A DNA stretch of 64,000 bases from Diprion similis (taxonomy: Eukaryota > Arthropoda > Insecta > Hymenoptera > Diprionidae): assembly GCF_021155765.1 (NCBI RefSeq), contig NC_060107.1, positions 16,168,501-16,232,500 on the forward strand. The letters run 5' to 3'. The position numbers were made by a program, and so were the translations under genes. Positions 10,135 to 21,600 of the stretch are shown in pieces. Below the pieces are notes generated by a model. That model saw nothing but the letters and a program-made list of their open reading frames with translations, was not told the DNA's origin and searched no databases. Positions within the stretch are counted from its first letter, which is position 1; every line of letters begins with the position of its first letter.

Positions 10135-12271
10135 TTTTGTGAACCCCCGGGACCGATGCGACGTTATTTATTTCCTCACTTGAAGCACTTCAACTACTGA
10201 AGCCTTGCAAAATTGCTAAGGTCGACCTTTAGTAGTAATCCGCAATGGCTAACCTTGAACTTTTTTGCTTCATTATAAGTTGTCGCTGATCTTTTACAGC
10301 AGGTTATTGGAATCTGTACAAATATACATATGTAACAGCCGTATGCTGCAGCTTAATTGGAATTGATTCGCCTGCATGAACATGTAGGGTATCTTTCCCC
10401 ACGAATTATTGATTCGAACATGCCAAAATCTTATTTGTCTACGCAGGTGAATGAATATTTGCATCAACAATTTTTTCATGAGAAAAAACACGTATATCAT
10501 TAGTATTGAGTGATTTAAGAGTGGGATGGGATATTTTGAAGAAGCACATGGAACGAAAATGCATACCCATTAATTCGCTCCATTTAAGTATCACTATTCC
10601 AATGCGACTTATAGAATGTGACTTCAAACTTATTGCCGTAAGCGAAACTTTTCAGAATTAAGTATTCTGCTGTGCACCTAAAGAGTTTAAATACAATCTT
10701 TACAGACCAACGTTTGCGAAAGTGTCAATGATTTTCTCTGTCATTAACTAGGTTTATATGCAATGCAGTGAACCCTCGATACAACGAAAATAAAGGGAGA
10801 AGGGATACATTTCGGTATGTGGAGGGTTCGTCAAGTAGACTGTTAGTACGAAGATACCTAGTTTCGAAGGAGAATATTATTTATTTGCCAATAATCACAC
10901 AAATTATGTGCACAATAGTAAATGAATTCATAAACTCTGATACTTTAGCTTGCTTCTTTCTCAAATCCGTTTTTCTGTCGATATTATTCTCGATTAAAAC
11001 GAAATTATTAAAAATATCATCTGGCGCGCCGACGATCTCTGATAGGTATTATTTTGATCCCTGCACCATACGAACCGCATGTATTTTGAATCTTTTACTT
11101 CTGGAAACTCACTCGATTTCTCTCGGTTCAATTTCTTAGATATTTTGCAAGCTAATAACTTCAACTTATTATTGATTATTGTAGAGAGAGTACTTTGCGG
11201 AATCATGAAATTGGCTGTGATGTCTCTCTGCTTGTTATAGCTATTCTTGTACAGCTTTCAAAATCTCTAGTTTTTCTTTAATAGTCAGGGTTCATCCTGT
11301 TTGCTTATCCATGACTATTAGCTATAGCAGTCAAGTAACAACTGTTTACTGACAATGTTGACATATGATCTCAAGCTTAAGACCTTAAGGAAAGAGCAAA
11401 TTTCGTTATCGAGGTGCGTACAGTTACAATATTCGTTATTTAGAGGTTCATATAATTTTATTTCGTTTCATAGAGGCCAGAACACAGAAAATCTATTTCG
11501 TTTCACAGAGACCAGTACCTACACAGAAAATCTATTTCGTTACATGGAGGATTTTTTTCGATAGGTAGAGTTTTTCTGAAAATACGATATTCTCTATGTT
11601 TTACTGAGTTTTTCGTTATATGGGAGTCTCTTATATCGAGAATCTACTGTAATTGAAACATCACTTATATTCACGAAACTCCCATTTTATGCTGGTCTAG
11701 TTTCGGAAAATTTGTCTAGAAACACTTTAAAACGCGACAGTCTTAAATCCAGATATTTCCGATCAGATCATTGGTTTTGAATTGAACGTGGTTACAACAA
11801 AATGAAGGCGAGAGAAATGCAATACTTCAAAAACGTTCTCTCGATCCTTCCTCTCTAAATTGTTAGCAGATTTTTTATTTCTAGATTTGCAATTTTAATT
11901 GCACCACCTCCTCTCTTTCTATACATCGTCTGATATTCGCCGTTTACTTTCGATTCGAATAAAATTTTGACTTGGATAAGAGCATAAAATTTGACATAAT
12001 TATGTGGCTCAACCGATGTAATCTACAGGCATCGAAGATGGGAAAAACCTTGATTGTCTTACGGAATAATAAGTAAGCCTAGAAAATGAAAAACACGGGG
12101 GTACAGAGGGAGGCTTACATCTGTCGTTAATTCGTTTACCGTACCTGCCAATCACGCAGCATGTTGAAATATTATTGAATCGGGGTGGCGGGTGCAGGAG
12201 TAGCATAGAGAAAATTGTTTATCAGTCACGAATTGAAATTCATAACAGGCTTTGCTGTCGAAAGGGAGCAA
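10135..12271. other. intergenic, largely one candidate DNA transposon remnant
   Basis: No confident gene. The central part (10766-11649) looks like a terminal-inverted-repeat element, listed separately. The segment 11650-12271 lies upstream of the sulfakinin gene and should include its regulatory DNA. Confidence 0.5.
10766..11649. mobile_element. candidate pogo/Tigger-like terminal-inverted-repeat element, non-autonomous
   Basis: The left end reads CAGTGAACCCTCGATACAAC (10766-10785). The inverse of the right end reads CAGTAGATTCTCGATATAAG (11649-11630). CAGT ends followed by CTCGATA are characteristic of pogo/Tigger-type DNA transposons. The interior has tandem pieces of the theme CAGAAAATCTATTTCGTT near 11476 and 11525. 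I see no transposase ORF, so it would be non-autonomous or decayed. A TA follows the right end, but the left flank is not TA, so the target duplication is unconfirmed. Confidence 0.45.
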
Positions 12272-12272
12272 G

Positions 12273-12280
12273 TATATATA
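12273..12280 (+). promoter_or_regulatory. TATA box of the sulfakinin gene
   Basis: TATATATA followed by a GC-richer stretch. Transcription would be expected about 25-30 nt further on, near 12300-12310, leaving a 5' UTR of about 115 nt before the ATG at 12422. Confidence 0.55.
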
Positions 12281-12421
12281 GGAGGCTCAAAATGCGGTCG
12301 GTAGCACTCATCCACCGACTTTCAACCGGTCACAACACCCAGCACAAAAATCAAGTAGTAGTTGTTTGTAACTCTTTCGAAGGCAGAAGTTATTTATTGA
12401 CTCTCAGCTGTCTACTGCTCA

Positions 12422-12961
<540 letters not shown>

Positions 12962-13144
12962 ATGTTATAAGTTCAGCGTCAAGCCGTTATAATTAACATC
13001 TTCGTTCAATGTGTGTTTTCCTTATTTAAGATCGTTTACTGTCAGTTGGACGTATAGTTAAAATAATTATAATATAATTCCTAGTCGTAAATATATTACC
13101 AATTGAATATACATGTTATCACGATGCCTCATGTACCGCAGTGA

Positions 13145-13150
13145 AATAAA
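13145..13150 (+). terminator. poly(A) signal of the sulfakinin gene
   Basis: AATAAA about 185 nt after the stop codon. Confidence 0.55.
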
Positions 13151-14679
13151 TAATTGTGATTAAACAAGCTATATAAGAATATGTTTGAAAATGAATTATT
13201 TCAAACCGAATGTGTCCGCCACCCAATAAACGAAAAACAATTTTAAACCGTATTAAACAGATTCGACGTAATGAATGTAATTAATCCTTAGTCAATCTAA
13301 ATTTTACAAGAACTAGAATCATCATGCGCGTTTGGAATTAAATTTTCAAAATGGTAGAAGCAACGAAAAGCAACAATTAAAAAGTCATAGAGTACTGTGC
13401 CGTGATTTGTACAAACGATTTTAATAGAATTACATTAATAATATTTCATCAAATTTGCACAGAAAGTAGTAAAATTAGTCGACTAATGCATACATTTATT
13501 TATTCTTCAAATTCTGGCTCATTCACATCAAACGGAATGGTTCGCGACTTTTTGCATTAGGGTTTACCAAATTAGCGCATGCGTTATGCATCTCATCTTC
13601 ATTAAGAATGATAATCACTTTTATCTATCATACTAATTTTCAATATAAATGAACGGACATCTTGGAATTAGAACTAAAATTGGGAAGACCAGATGGTTCT
13701 CAGATAATCCAGTATCGGTAATTCGAACTCGGGCCGCTTTGACATAGTTAAGAAACAGCAAGGAGACGAGATCAGTTAAATTACCCGCTGAAGACCACTG
13801 CGCAAGATACGATGCGATGATCCATTCTTTTATCAGTTTTCAAAACAATACGTCATCGCATCGAGTGAAATCGGCTGCAAACACAGCCATTAGCATTATT
13901 CAAAATCACGATCTTTTCATAATTCAACATAATTCAGAAGCTATAGCATGTTTTTGAATCGTTTCAACGCGACAATATTCTGTCGTCATATTCTGTCAAT
14001 TGCGAATCGAATACGTCTATGGTAACAATCAGCTCATAAACTTATTAAGATTTTATTCCTACATAATTCAGCTTGTTTTTATTGTAATAATAAGCCTATG
14101 TGTCCAACTTTTCTGCGACAATATTAAAATTTATAAGTAGAGATTCAGAAGTGTAGAATATCAACTATCAAAGAGGAACTGTCATTGCGAGCGTCAGAAC
14201 GATCCCTCATATTAGTCATATTATCGGTTTTCAAACTGATTCATCCTCTGAGCTGAAAACTGGCCATTCAGCCAATCAGAACACGAATACACGATAATGC
14301 GCGTGAGATTCCGCTGACGATGCATTGGAAATTTTAAATACACATGCTAAATCCCATCTTAAATTTTCGAGATTCATGAGCGAGATTTTCGAAATTTGTG
14401 TGGCCATGGGTTGGAAACATTTTTTAAGATTGGAATCTGATTACGTATGATTAAATACAAGAATTAATCCGAATTGATCATTTTCAATATGCAGTAACGG
14501 AGTTGAGTTCTTTCCATTTTTTTTATATTCGAATCATATCAAATTCACCGAGAGTATTTCGTTTAATAGTTATTGAACGATTGTTTTCATATCCTTTCCT
14601 GTCAGCGCTTTCTGCGGCCAAAGGATGAACCACGAAACCAACTTTAAGGCTGGAATTTCATGAGCAGCAAAAACTAGCA

Positions 14680-14783
14680 GCAGCAGCATTTCCCACCATT
14701 TAAGTATTCTGATTGGTTAACTAAGGTTAGGTTAGGTTGGTCAACCAATCAGAATGCTTAGATGGTGGAAAATGCTCCTGCTA
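14680..14783. repeat. hairpin with TTAGG-type loop
   Basis: The left arm at about 14680-14720 (GCATTTCCCACCATTTAAG, then TATTCTGATTGGTTAAC) pairs with the right arm at about 14739-14783 with few mismatches. The loop 14724-14738 reads GGTTAGGTTAGGTT, the insect telomere repeat TTAGG in tandem. Each arm contains an ATTGG/CCAAT box. Confidence 0.75.
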
Positions 14784-15151
14784 ATATCCGGGCTTTCCCC
14801 ACCACCTATCATTTTCATGACAGCTGTGTAAGACGGTGTCATAAAAAGGAATCTGGAATTGAAAAAAAGAAGAAGGGCTCAGAGTGTCGGACATCCAGCT
14901 ACGACCGGCGAAGTTACTTACAAAGTTCGTTGATAAAATAACTTTGGTGGAACTTAGCGACAGTGGCAACTTAGCAGCAATGAAAGTTTCCAATTCGCAC
15001 ACTGATTAGCAACTAATCAACTGATGGAGTACAAATTGATTCAAATAAATCGAGACCTACTCGCATTGAATGAAACTTGTTACACTACATTTCAGTATTG
15101 TAGACATCAGTGGTTTTATGCTGTGATTTTCACAGATATTTGTTTTAGAAG

Positions 15152-18041
15152 ATGACGCGAAAATGCGTTCTTTGCAAGGGAACGAACTACAAACGAACCT
15201 TCAGCTTTTTTTCTGCCCCAAAAGATCTAGAGACGCGCAAAAAATGGCAGCAAGTTATTCCCATCGCCGATTACACAGTCACTGATGACACTTACATCTG
15301 CAGCAAACATTTCAAACCGTCTGATATAATCACACATTGGGTCAGTGGTGTACCACCTCACGTTGTACGAGTAAGTAACGATTCCTTCTTGCTTCGCTTA
15401 AATTACATTGAATCAAAATCGCTACACTGTTTTGGGATTTTGGGTCACTATAAATTGGTTGAATGAATTGGTCAGAAATAGTCAGAAAGTAATCTTTGAA
15501 ATTATCATGTTTTCAATAGAAAATGAGTATTTAAAAAAAGGCAAATTCTTACAAAAACTCAGTAGAATTTCTTGAGATTGTTCAGACTTTAATAAAATAA
15601 TTAAAACATTTCGAGCAGAAATAACATAAAATTTGTTATGAAACTCTCGGAAAACATGTCTAATTTCTGTCAATATTTTTCACCAAGGATTTAACCATAT
15701 TTCAGATAAAGTACAAAAAGTTCAGATTGCGAGTTGGAGCAGTTCCATGTTTAAGTATCAAAGAAAATGATGATTCGGGAAATATGCTTATACCTGATCA
15801 ATCTGGGTTACATGATAAATTGATCAGCGATGAGGTCGATTTTCTGATACCAAGAAAAAATTACAAAGAGTCTGTATCAATTAATTCTCATGTCAATGAA
15901 TCTAGTTTTAATTATTCCAATGAAGCGAACTTTGAGAAATCCAATATCATCGATCAGAGACATGTGCTCTTTAGTCAGTTGGAGCGAATCGATGATTATA
16001 TAAATGAAAACAGAATACACAGTTCAGATGATGGTCACATACAGAAATCTGCAGACTCGATAAAAGACACGGAATGTGGTCAAACTGATAATTATTTCAT
16101 GTTTGACTATAAGCATGTGTACAAAGACAAAAGCGAGACATCAATTATTGTCGATAAGTTACAAGAGAAAAATGAAAATTCTAAAAGAAATCTTATGGCT
16201 CATTGTATTCAGCTGGAACAGAATAAGGAAGTTGTGAAAGAGGAATTAATAATAGAAGATTCGCTAAAGTTTTACAATGAACATCACACAGATGATGATT
16301 GTGTGAAAGATGATAATAAGACGGAAAGAAGACGAGAGATTGAAGCTTGTTTCGTCACAGAAACATTGAAATTCCCTGTCGATAAAGAATGTAGCGACAA
16401 AATGTCTAACTCTGTACTAAACGAAACAATGCTGTTCGAAGATTTTCTTGAAATTTACACAGAAGTTACACTGCCGCGAGGCTGGTCCTTTCTTGTAACT
16501 TCGAAAGGACATGCAACAACTGTTGTTTACCTTTACATGAATTTTTCAATGAATCACACACCCGTTGTGAACAAAACAGTGCACATAAGAAGCGACATGA
16601 TAATGCACTGCAGTGTCAGCAGCAGAAAAATAAATCCGTTCCTTCATAATCTTGTGAGAAATGGCAAAAGCAACAAAGTCTATACTTTATCTGATATTGA
16701 GGAACTTGTCGACGAATTGGATCAGCGGCATATCTGTGAAGGTATTGGCAAGGATGTTTCGTTTGTAAGCAATATTGTTTCTTATCACTCTGACCTGTGA
16801 CACTTGTGGTACATAGCAAAAAGAAAAAAAAAAAAAAATAACGAATACAATCTTTGGAAAAGGATATTTTTTGAATCTGGGTTTAAGTGGGTCCTCCCAG
16901 AATTCAGAGTTTGCCCGTTTATATATCAATAACGTTGTAAAATGGCGTTTTTTGTTCAATTATTACTACTCAGCCATACTTGATGATATAGACTTGACAT
17001 TATTGTTAGAAAAAATCTGTAGGACATTGAATTCTTTACGAGAGAATTATTCACATTTTTATTGTAAAGTCAATTGTTTAGTGGGGACATTCTTAAAAGT
17101 AATTGAATTGCCCATAAAATTTATAATCTGAATAATTGTCGTGAAGTCGATGCCTGAACCACTAAAGACGTTTGAAAATGAATCTGTACATCAAATTGAC
17201 TATCGATGCTTATAGCTATTGAGCCATTCAAGTCCGAGATTTTGTGTACAGAACACTTTTGTAGAGAATTAAATTTTCTATAAAATACTTCCAGGGTTAA
17301 ATCCATACCATTGAATACAGCTGAGTGATAAGAATTTAAAAAAATGACAACAGCTTTCCTATGTTATTTAAATGGCATAATTATGAATTTTTTAAAGAGC
17401 AATATTCTGGAATTGAATGTGGGAGATATTCTTTAGCATAATTATTGTTGTGTACAAATTCTTCAGACAGAAGTGAAAAAAATGTTGTTTCTGATTGAAA
17501 TACCGTAGGATTAATAGATAAAAGTCATTGAGTACTCCTAACAAATGTTGTCTTCCAACGAAAAGTAAACAGTTTTTAAAGCTTCAATCATTGGTTGACG
17601 TACCCTCGTTCACTTGAATCTACCTATTAAATTTTCATGTTAGGGGGTCCGAATGTTCAAGACTTTGGAGATATTAGAATGGGAATTGCATTTATGGATA
17701 CAGTGAAATGGAGACACATGGAATGTCCCCTCATCATGAACAACGAGTCTTCACAATGCTCAAAATGTGCAAGTCTAAACGTCGCCTTTGCGCAGAGGAA
17801 GAATAGGGAGCCTGTCTACAATATGCTTCTGAACAAACAAAAGGAAATTGAAAAGTTGAGGAGATCGTTGAAGAAAATAACCAGGCACAATCGTCGTCTG
17901 GACGAAATTCGGTTCAATTTCAAAAACAGACTGAAATCACTCCTAACAGGTTCAAAACAAAATATCGGCGGTAGAATCATACCAAAAATTCAAGAATTGA
18001 TGATTCAGGAGCGCCTCAGATCGAATTTGGTTAGGAGTTGA
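15152..18041 (+). CDS. THAP-type zinc finger protein, 550 aa
   Basis: Three exons, 15152-15370, 15706-16741 and 17644-18041, in phases 0 and 1, encode 550 aa. Exon 1 is one THAP domain: C5 and C8, the invariant Trp32, then C50-x2-H53, ending with GVPPHVVR. This C2CH finger binds DNA, and families that carry it include P-element transposase and cellular regulators. Exon 2 encodes about 270 polar, acidic residues that look disordered. A folded segment follows, from LPRGWSFLVTS through a PFLHNLV motif. Exon 3 has CPLIMNN and CSKC, which could be a second zinc site, and then a basic coiled coil from residue about 470 (QKEIEKLRRSLKK). No DDE transposase core is evident. It is more likely a cellular regulator or domesticated fragment than an active transposon. 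Exon 2 could also read past its donor at 16742 to a stop at 16800, giving a short isoform. Confidence 0.85.
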
Positions 18042-18699
18042 AAACAAATAGTGATTTGCTGCAATAAAATAATTCCACGTTTGTGTTTTGCGCAAAATTT
18101 CTCCTACTCATTTGATAAAAAATTTCATAACTTTGTAATAAATGAATCATAAGCTTTTTGCATTAAAGTTAAATTTGCTATACTACTACAGCAGACATTT
18201 TTTGATCGTTTAAACTTCTGCAAATTTCAATTAAATCGTTTTATAATATACCTATTCCAAAACGAATTATTCTTGTAACGGTATTATAATGGATACTTAA
18301 AACACTTTGATAAAGTAAACTTTTTCTATTTTACATACAAATTAAATTATACATCTGGACAGCACTCCACATTTGATGCTATGATACATTTCATATCATA
18401 TGTGAACTACACATAAAAGAGTTAATATAACGGTTTCAAAGAATGGAGTATTTATTTGATGTCGCACAAATTCGTAAATACTTAATCAATTTTCTTTTCT
18501 TTAAAAAAACCACTGAAAAGAAAATTTTCTTTGTAAATTAATGATTACTTGAATTTACACATACGTACTTTACTGCCATACATTGAACAAGAATGAAACA
18601 GAAATCTTTCGTAATATCATTAACACTAGAAATTCTTATTCTCTGTACTTACGATTGGCTTGTGAATGGTGGTGAAATATCGGCAATAAATGGACCCAT
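18042..18699. other. 3' UTRs of convergent THAP and SUV3 genes
   Basis: A poly(A) signal AATAAA at 18063-18068 serves the THAP gene on the plus strand. AATAAA on the minus strand at 18451-18456 can serve SUV3. Nothing else is seen. Confidence 0.5.
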
Positions 18700-21600
18700 T
18701 CATTTCCTATAACGTTTCCGTCCCGATTTGTTAATCTTTGATTCATCTTTGGCAACCTAAACAAAAAATAAAATTAAGGGATGACAAAAGGATCGTTGAA
18801 ATTAAAAAAAAAAAAAGAGAAATCGAATTTTAGCAACTGCATTCGATATTAAATATTCTGATTAACTAAATCTAAAGATAAATATTTTTTGGACAAATGT
18901 TACCAAAAAGTATTTGCTTGAAATTATTTGCATGAAAAAGATCTCTTAAGCAACTGTCAAATACAATTTGTTTGGTCTAAGTTCTTGTGAAATTATTTCA
19001 GGACTATAACAGAATTTGACATTGTTAGCATCAAGTTCTTCTGTTAGGGAGCTGAATGAACATTTTTTATACCTCATCCCATTCTTTGCGCAATTCATCC
19101 ACCATGCTTGGAGTGAGAAGTCCTTGGGCCAGTAATCTTTCTGTTAATCCACCTTTTCCCAAAACCTGGCTTGTGATACTTTTAGGATCTACGAATTGAA
19201 AATAATGGAAAAAAGGTCATCAACAGGCCAATTAGCGAAAACTAATGTACATTGTAACAAGTAGAATAACCTTTGAAGTATTTGTTCTTCTGTGTGTTCA
19301 GTGCAAAGCGATCTTCATCAGGAGTCAACACAGTACCATTGTTTGATCCTAAAAATTATTTGATAATGTTGGTACACGTAGAATTAAGCCTGACACAATT
19401 TGGTAGAAATTTTAATATGTCATGTCTAACAAACCTGACTCTGAAATCGTTAAAAGCTTTGTTAGTTGAACTATGCCTATTTGTATGACGGCATCTAACT
19501 CCTTCTGAGTATCTCGCACAATATTAGCATCAGGCAACAGATCCATGAATCGATAACTAGAAAATAATAAAACTTGAATACCATAAATCTGACGGTTAGG
19601 CATTTTTTAATTCAACTAAATTTGCAATGGCTATCTCATTCTCATGACTGAACTTAAAATAATTTCTCACCTGAACCACAGGTAGAGATCTAACACGTCA
19701 AATACTGCTTCTAAATGAACTAAATCTATGATTGTTCTTGGTGCAGCGACTGGCCAGCCGATGTTTTGACAAAGCCAGTCAAATGTCAACGTTTCATTTT
19801 TACTGTACTGTCGAGCGAACTGTAAAAAAATCAAATTTCAAAATTATGTACAAATACGTATTCTTTTGATTGAAGAATATTTATTGGGTTCAAAATATTG
19901 AGACGCTATCTGCTGGCGCTTTTTATGTATATTTTATTATTTGACAAATTAATATAACAAAACAAACTCAACTTGGAGAAAGTTTACTGCCCGTTCATAT
20001 TTGCATGATTTGCCTAAGACCGAGGTAATACTTTGGATCCCAACTCAATTGAAGAATGAATGGACCATATCGTCTAAATAAAAAAAACCATTCCAACAAT
20101 CTTCAGAACTTTGTGCCAATGATGGTGAATACGATCACACCAATATCCTTAATACTAGACAGAAATGATTTTGATTAAATTCGTATAACTAAGCTAAAAA
20201 ATTAACAATTTGAGAAAATGTTATAGAATTAGAATATTCAAAATGCTTAAACTGTAATGTTTTTTTAGCCGATGCTAATGTTTTTGGGCTCGTTTTGCTC
20301 ACTGACCAAACCTTCACAAAAAATTAGACTCAGTTCGAAAATACCAAAGTTTGAACATTTCGGGCGTTCTGATTATAAATCTTTTTTTCAAACAGTTGAT
20401 ATGTTAACTTGTTTAATTCGAACTTGGTCATATTCATTTCTAGTACATAATAGAAATGTTATTTCATTCGTATTCACCATCATTTACACATATAACGCTG
20501 CTGAAAATTTTTCCAACAGTTTTTGCTCCCTCTTCCTAAGATTCGGTTTAGATAGTACAGCCCGTTCATACTTGACCAGAATTTCGATTCATTCAGAGTC
20601 AAATGTTGTTAATCAATTTCAATTGAACTTTTTAGCGTTAGTAGTATAGCAGAATATTCGATAATGTTAGTATAGATTAGGGGATATGATCAACTTACTT
20701 TCAAGAACATTGTGCACACGAATGGAATTTTCCTATTTATCGGCGCACAACAAAATACGTATCGTGCGCGCAACGGTAGCGGGATGTGTTGAATTATATC
20801 AGCAAGAAATTTGAAATCCTCTGTGTTACACATGAAATATAAGGAATTGTCCACTACAGATAGCGATACGAAAATATCCTGTAATAAGAAAAAACGATCG
20901 ATAATGAATTGTAAGTCTGAAAAGAGTGTATAATTTACAGACTGTTGTTTTTTTTCATGCAAATCTGCTTGTTTGTAAATATTTTATAATGTATTGAAAT
21001 AATCACCATTAGATTAGACAGAGTAGCATCAGGCAGGTAGTAAGCATACAGTTCTATTTGATCAGCAGTCGGATGTAAGCCAGCTTGAGTAAGGACTTCT
21101 GGTTCTTGTGAAAGTAAGTTTTTCAGCATGGATAAATCGTCTGGTCTAAAAGTTGTCACATATCCCTTAAACAACAAAATAACTACAACTCTGGGAAGTC
21201 AAATAAGCGTAATAGAAGTGAATGCCACAATGTTAAAGATGATTTACTTTCTCCCATTGTGTACCATAACGCCCGGCTCGTCCAGCTATTTGCAGAGCAG
21301 AGGACACAGGTATCGTGTCAATTTCTTTTTCACCCTTTTCATTGATAGTCGGTTTCATTAAAGAGTAAAATATTATTCTTCGTATACTCCTGTGGAATAA
21401 AATAGGTGTAAAAAATACGAAAGATTAAACGTCGAAAGTGTTTTTTCTACACATGCTATTTGAGTTGACCTTTATCGTTAGGAAAATTACGATTCAAACA
21501 AAAAGAACGATACTAACAAATTCAAACCCATCCCGATAGCATCAGTAGCAATTAAAACTTTACATGGGTTAGTGATGTCATTGAATTTTGCTGCTTGAGC

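Larger units (their letters stand above)
12962..15151. other. intergenic between sulfakinin and the THAP gene
   Basis: It holds the sulfakinin 3' UTR and about 2 kb of AT-rich DNA. Apart from the hairpin at 14680-14783 I see no structured element and no gene. The 73-codon minus ORF at 14781-15002 has no family features. Confidence 0.5.

Noticed and set aside
20272-20649. 125-codon plus-strand ORF inside a SUV3 intron
   Set aside because: No recognisable domain, serine- and phenylalanine-rich composition as expected from AT-rich intron DNA.
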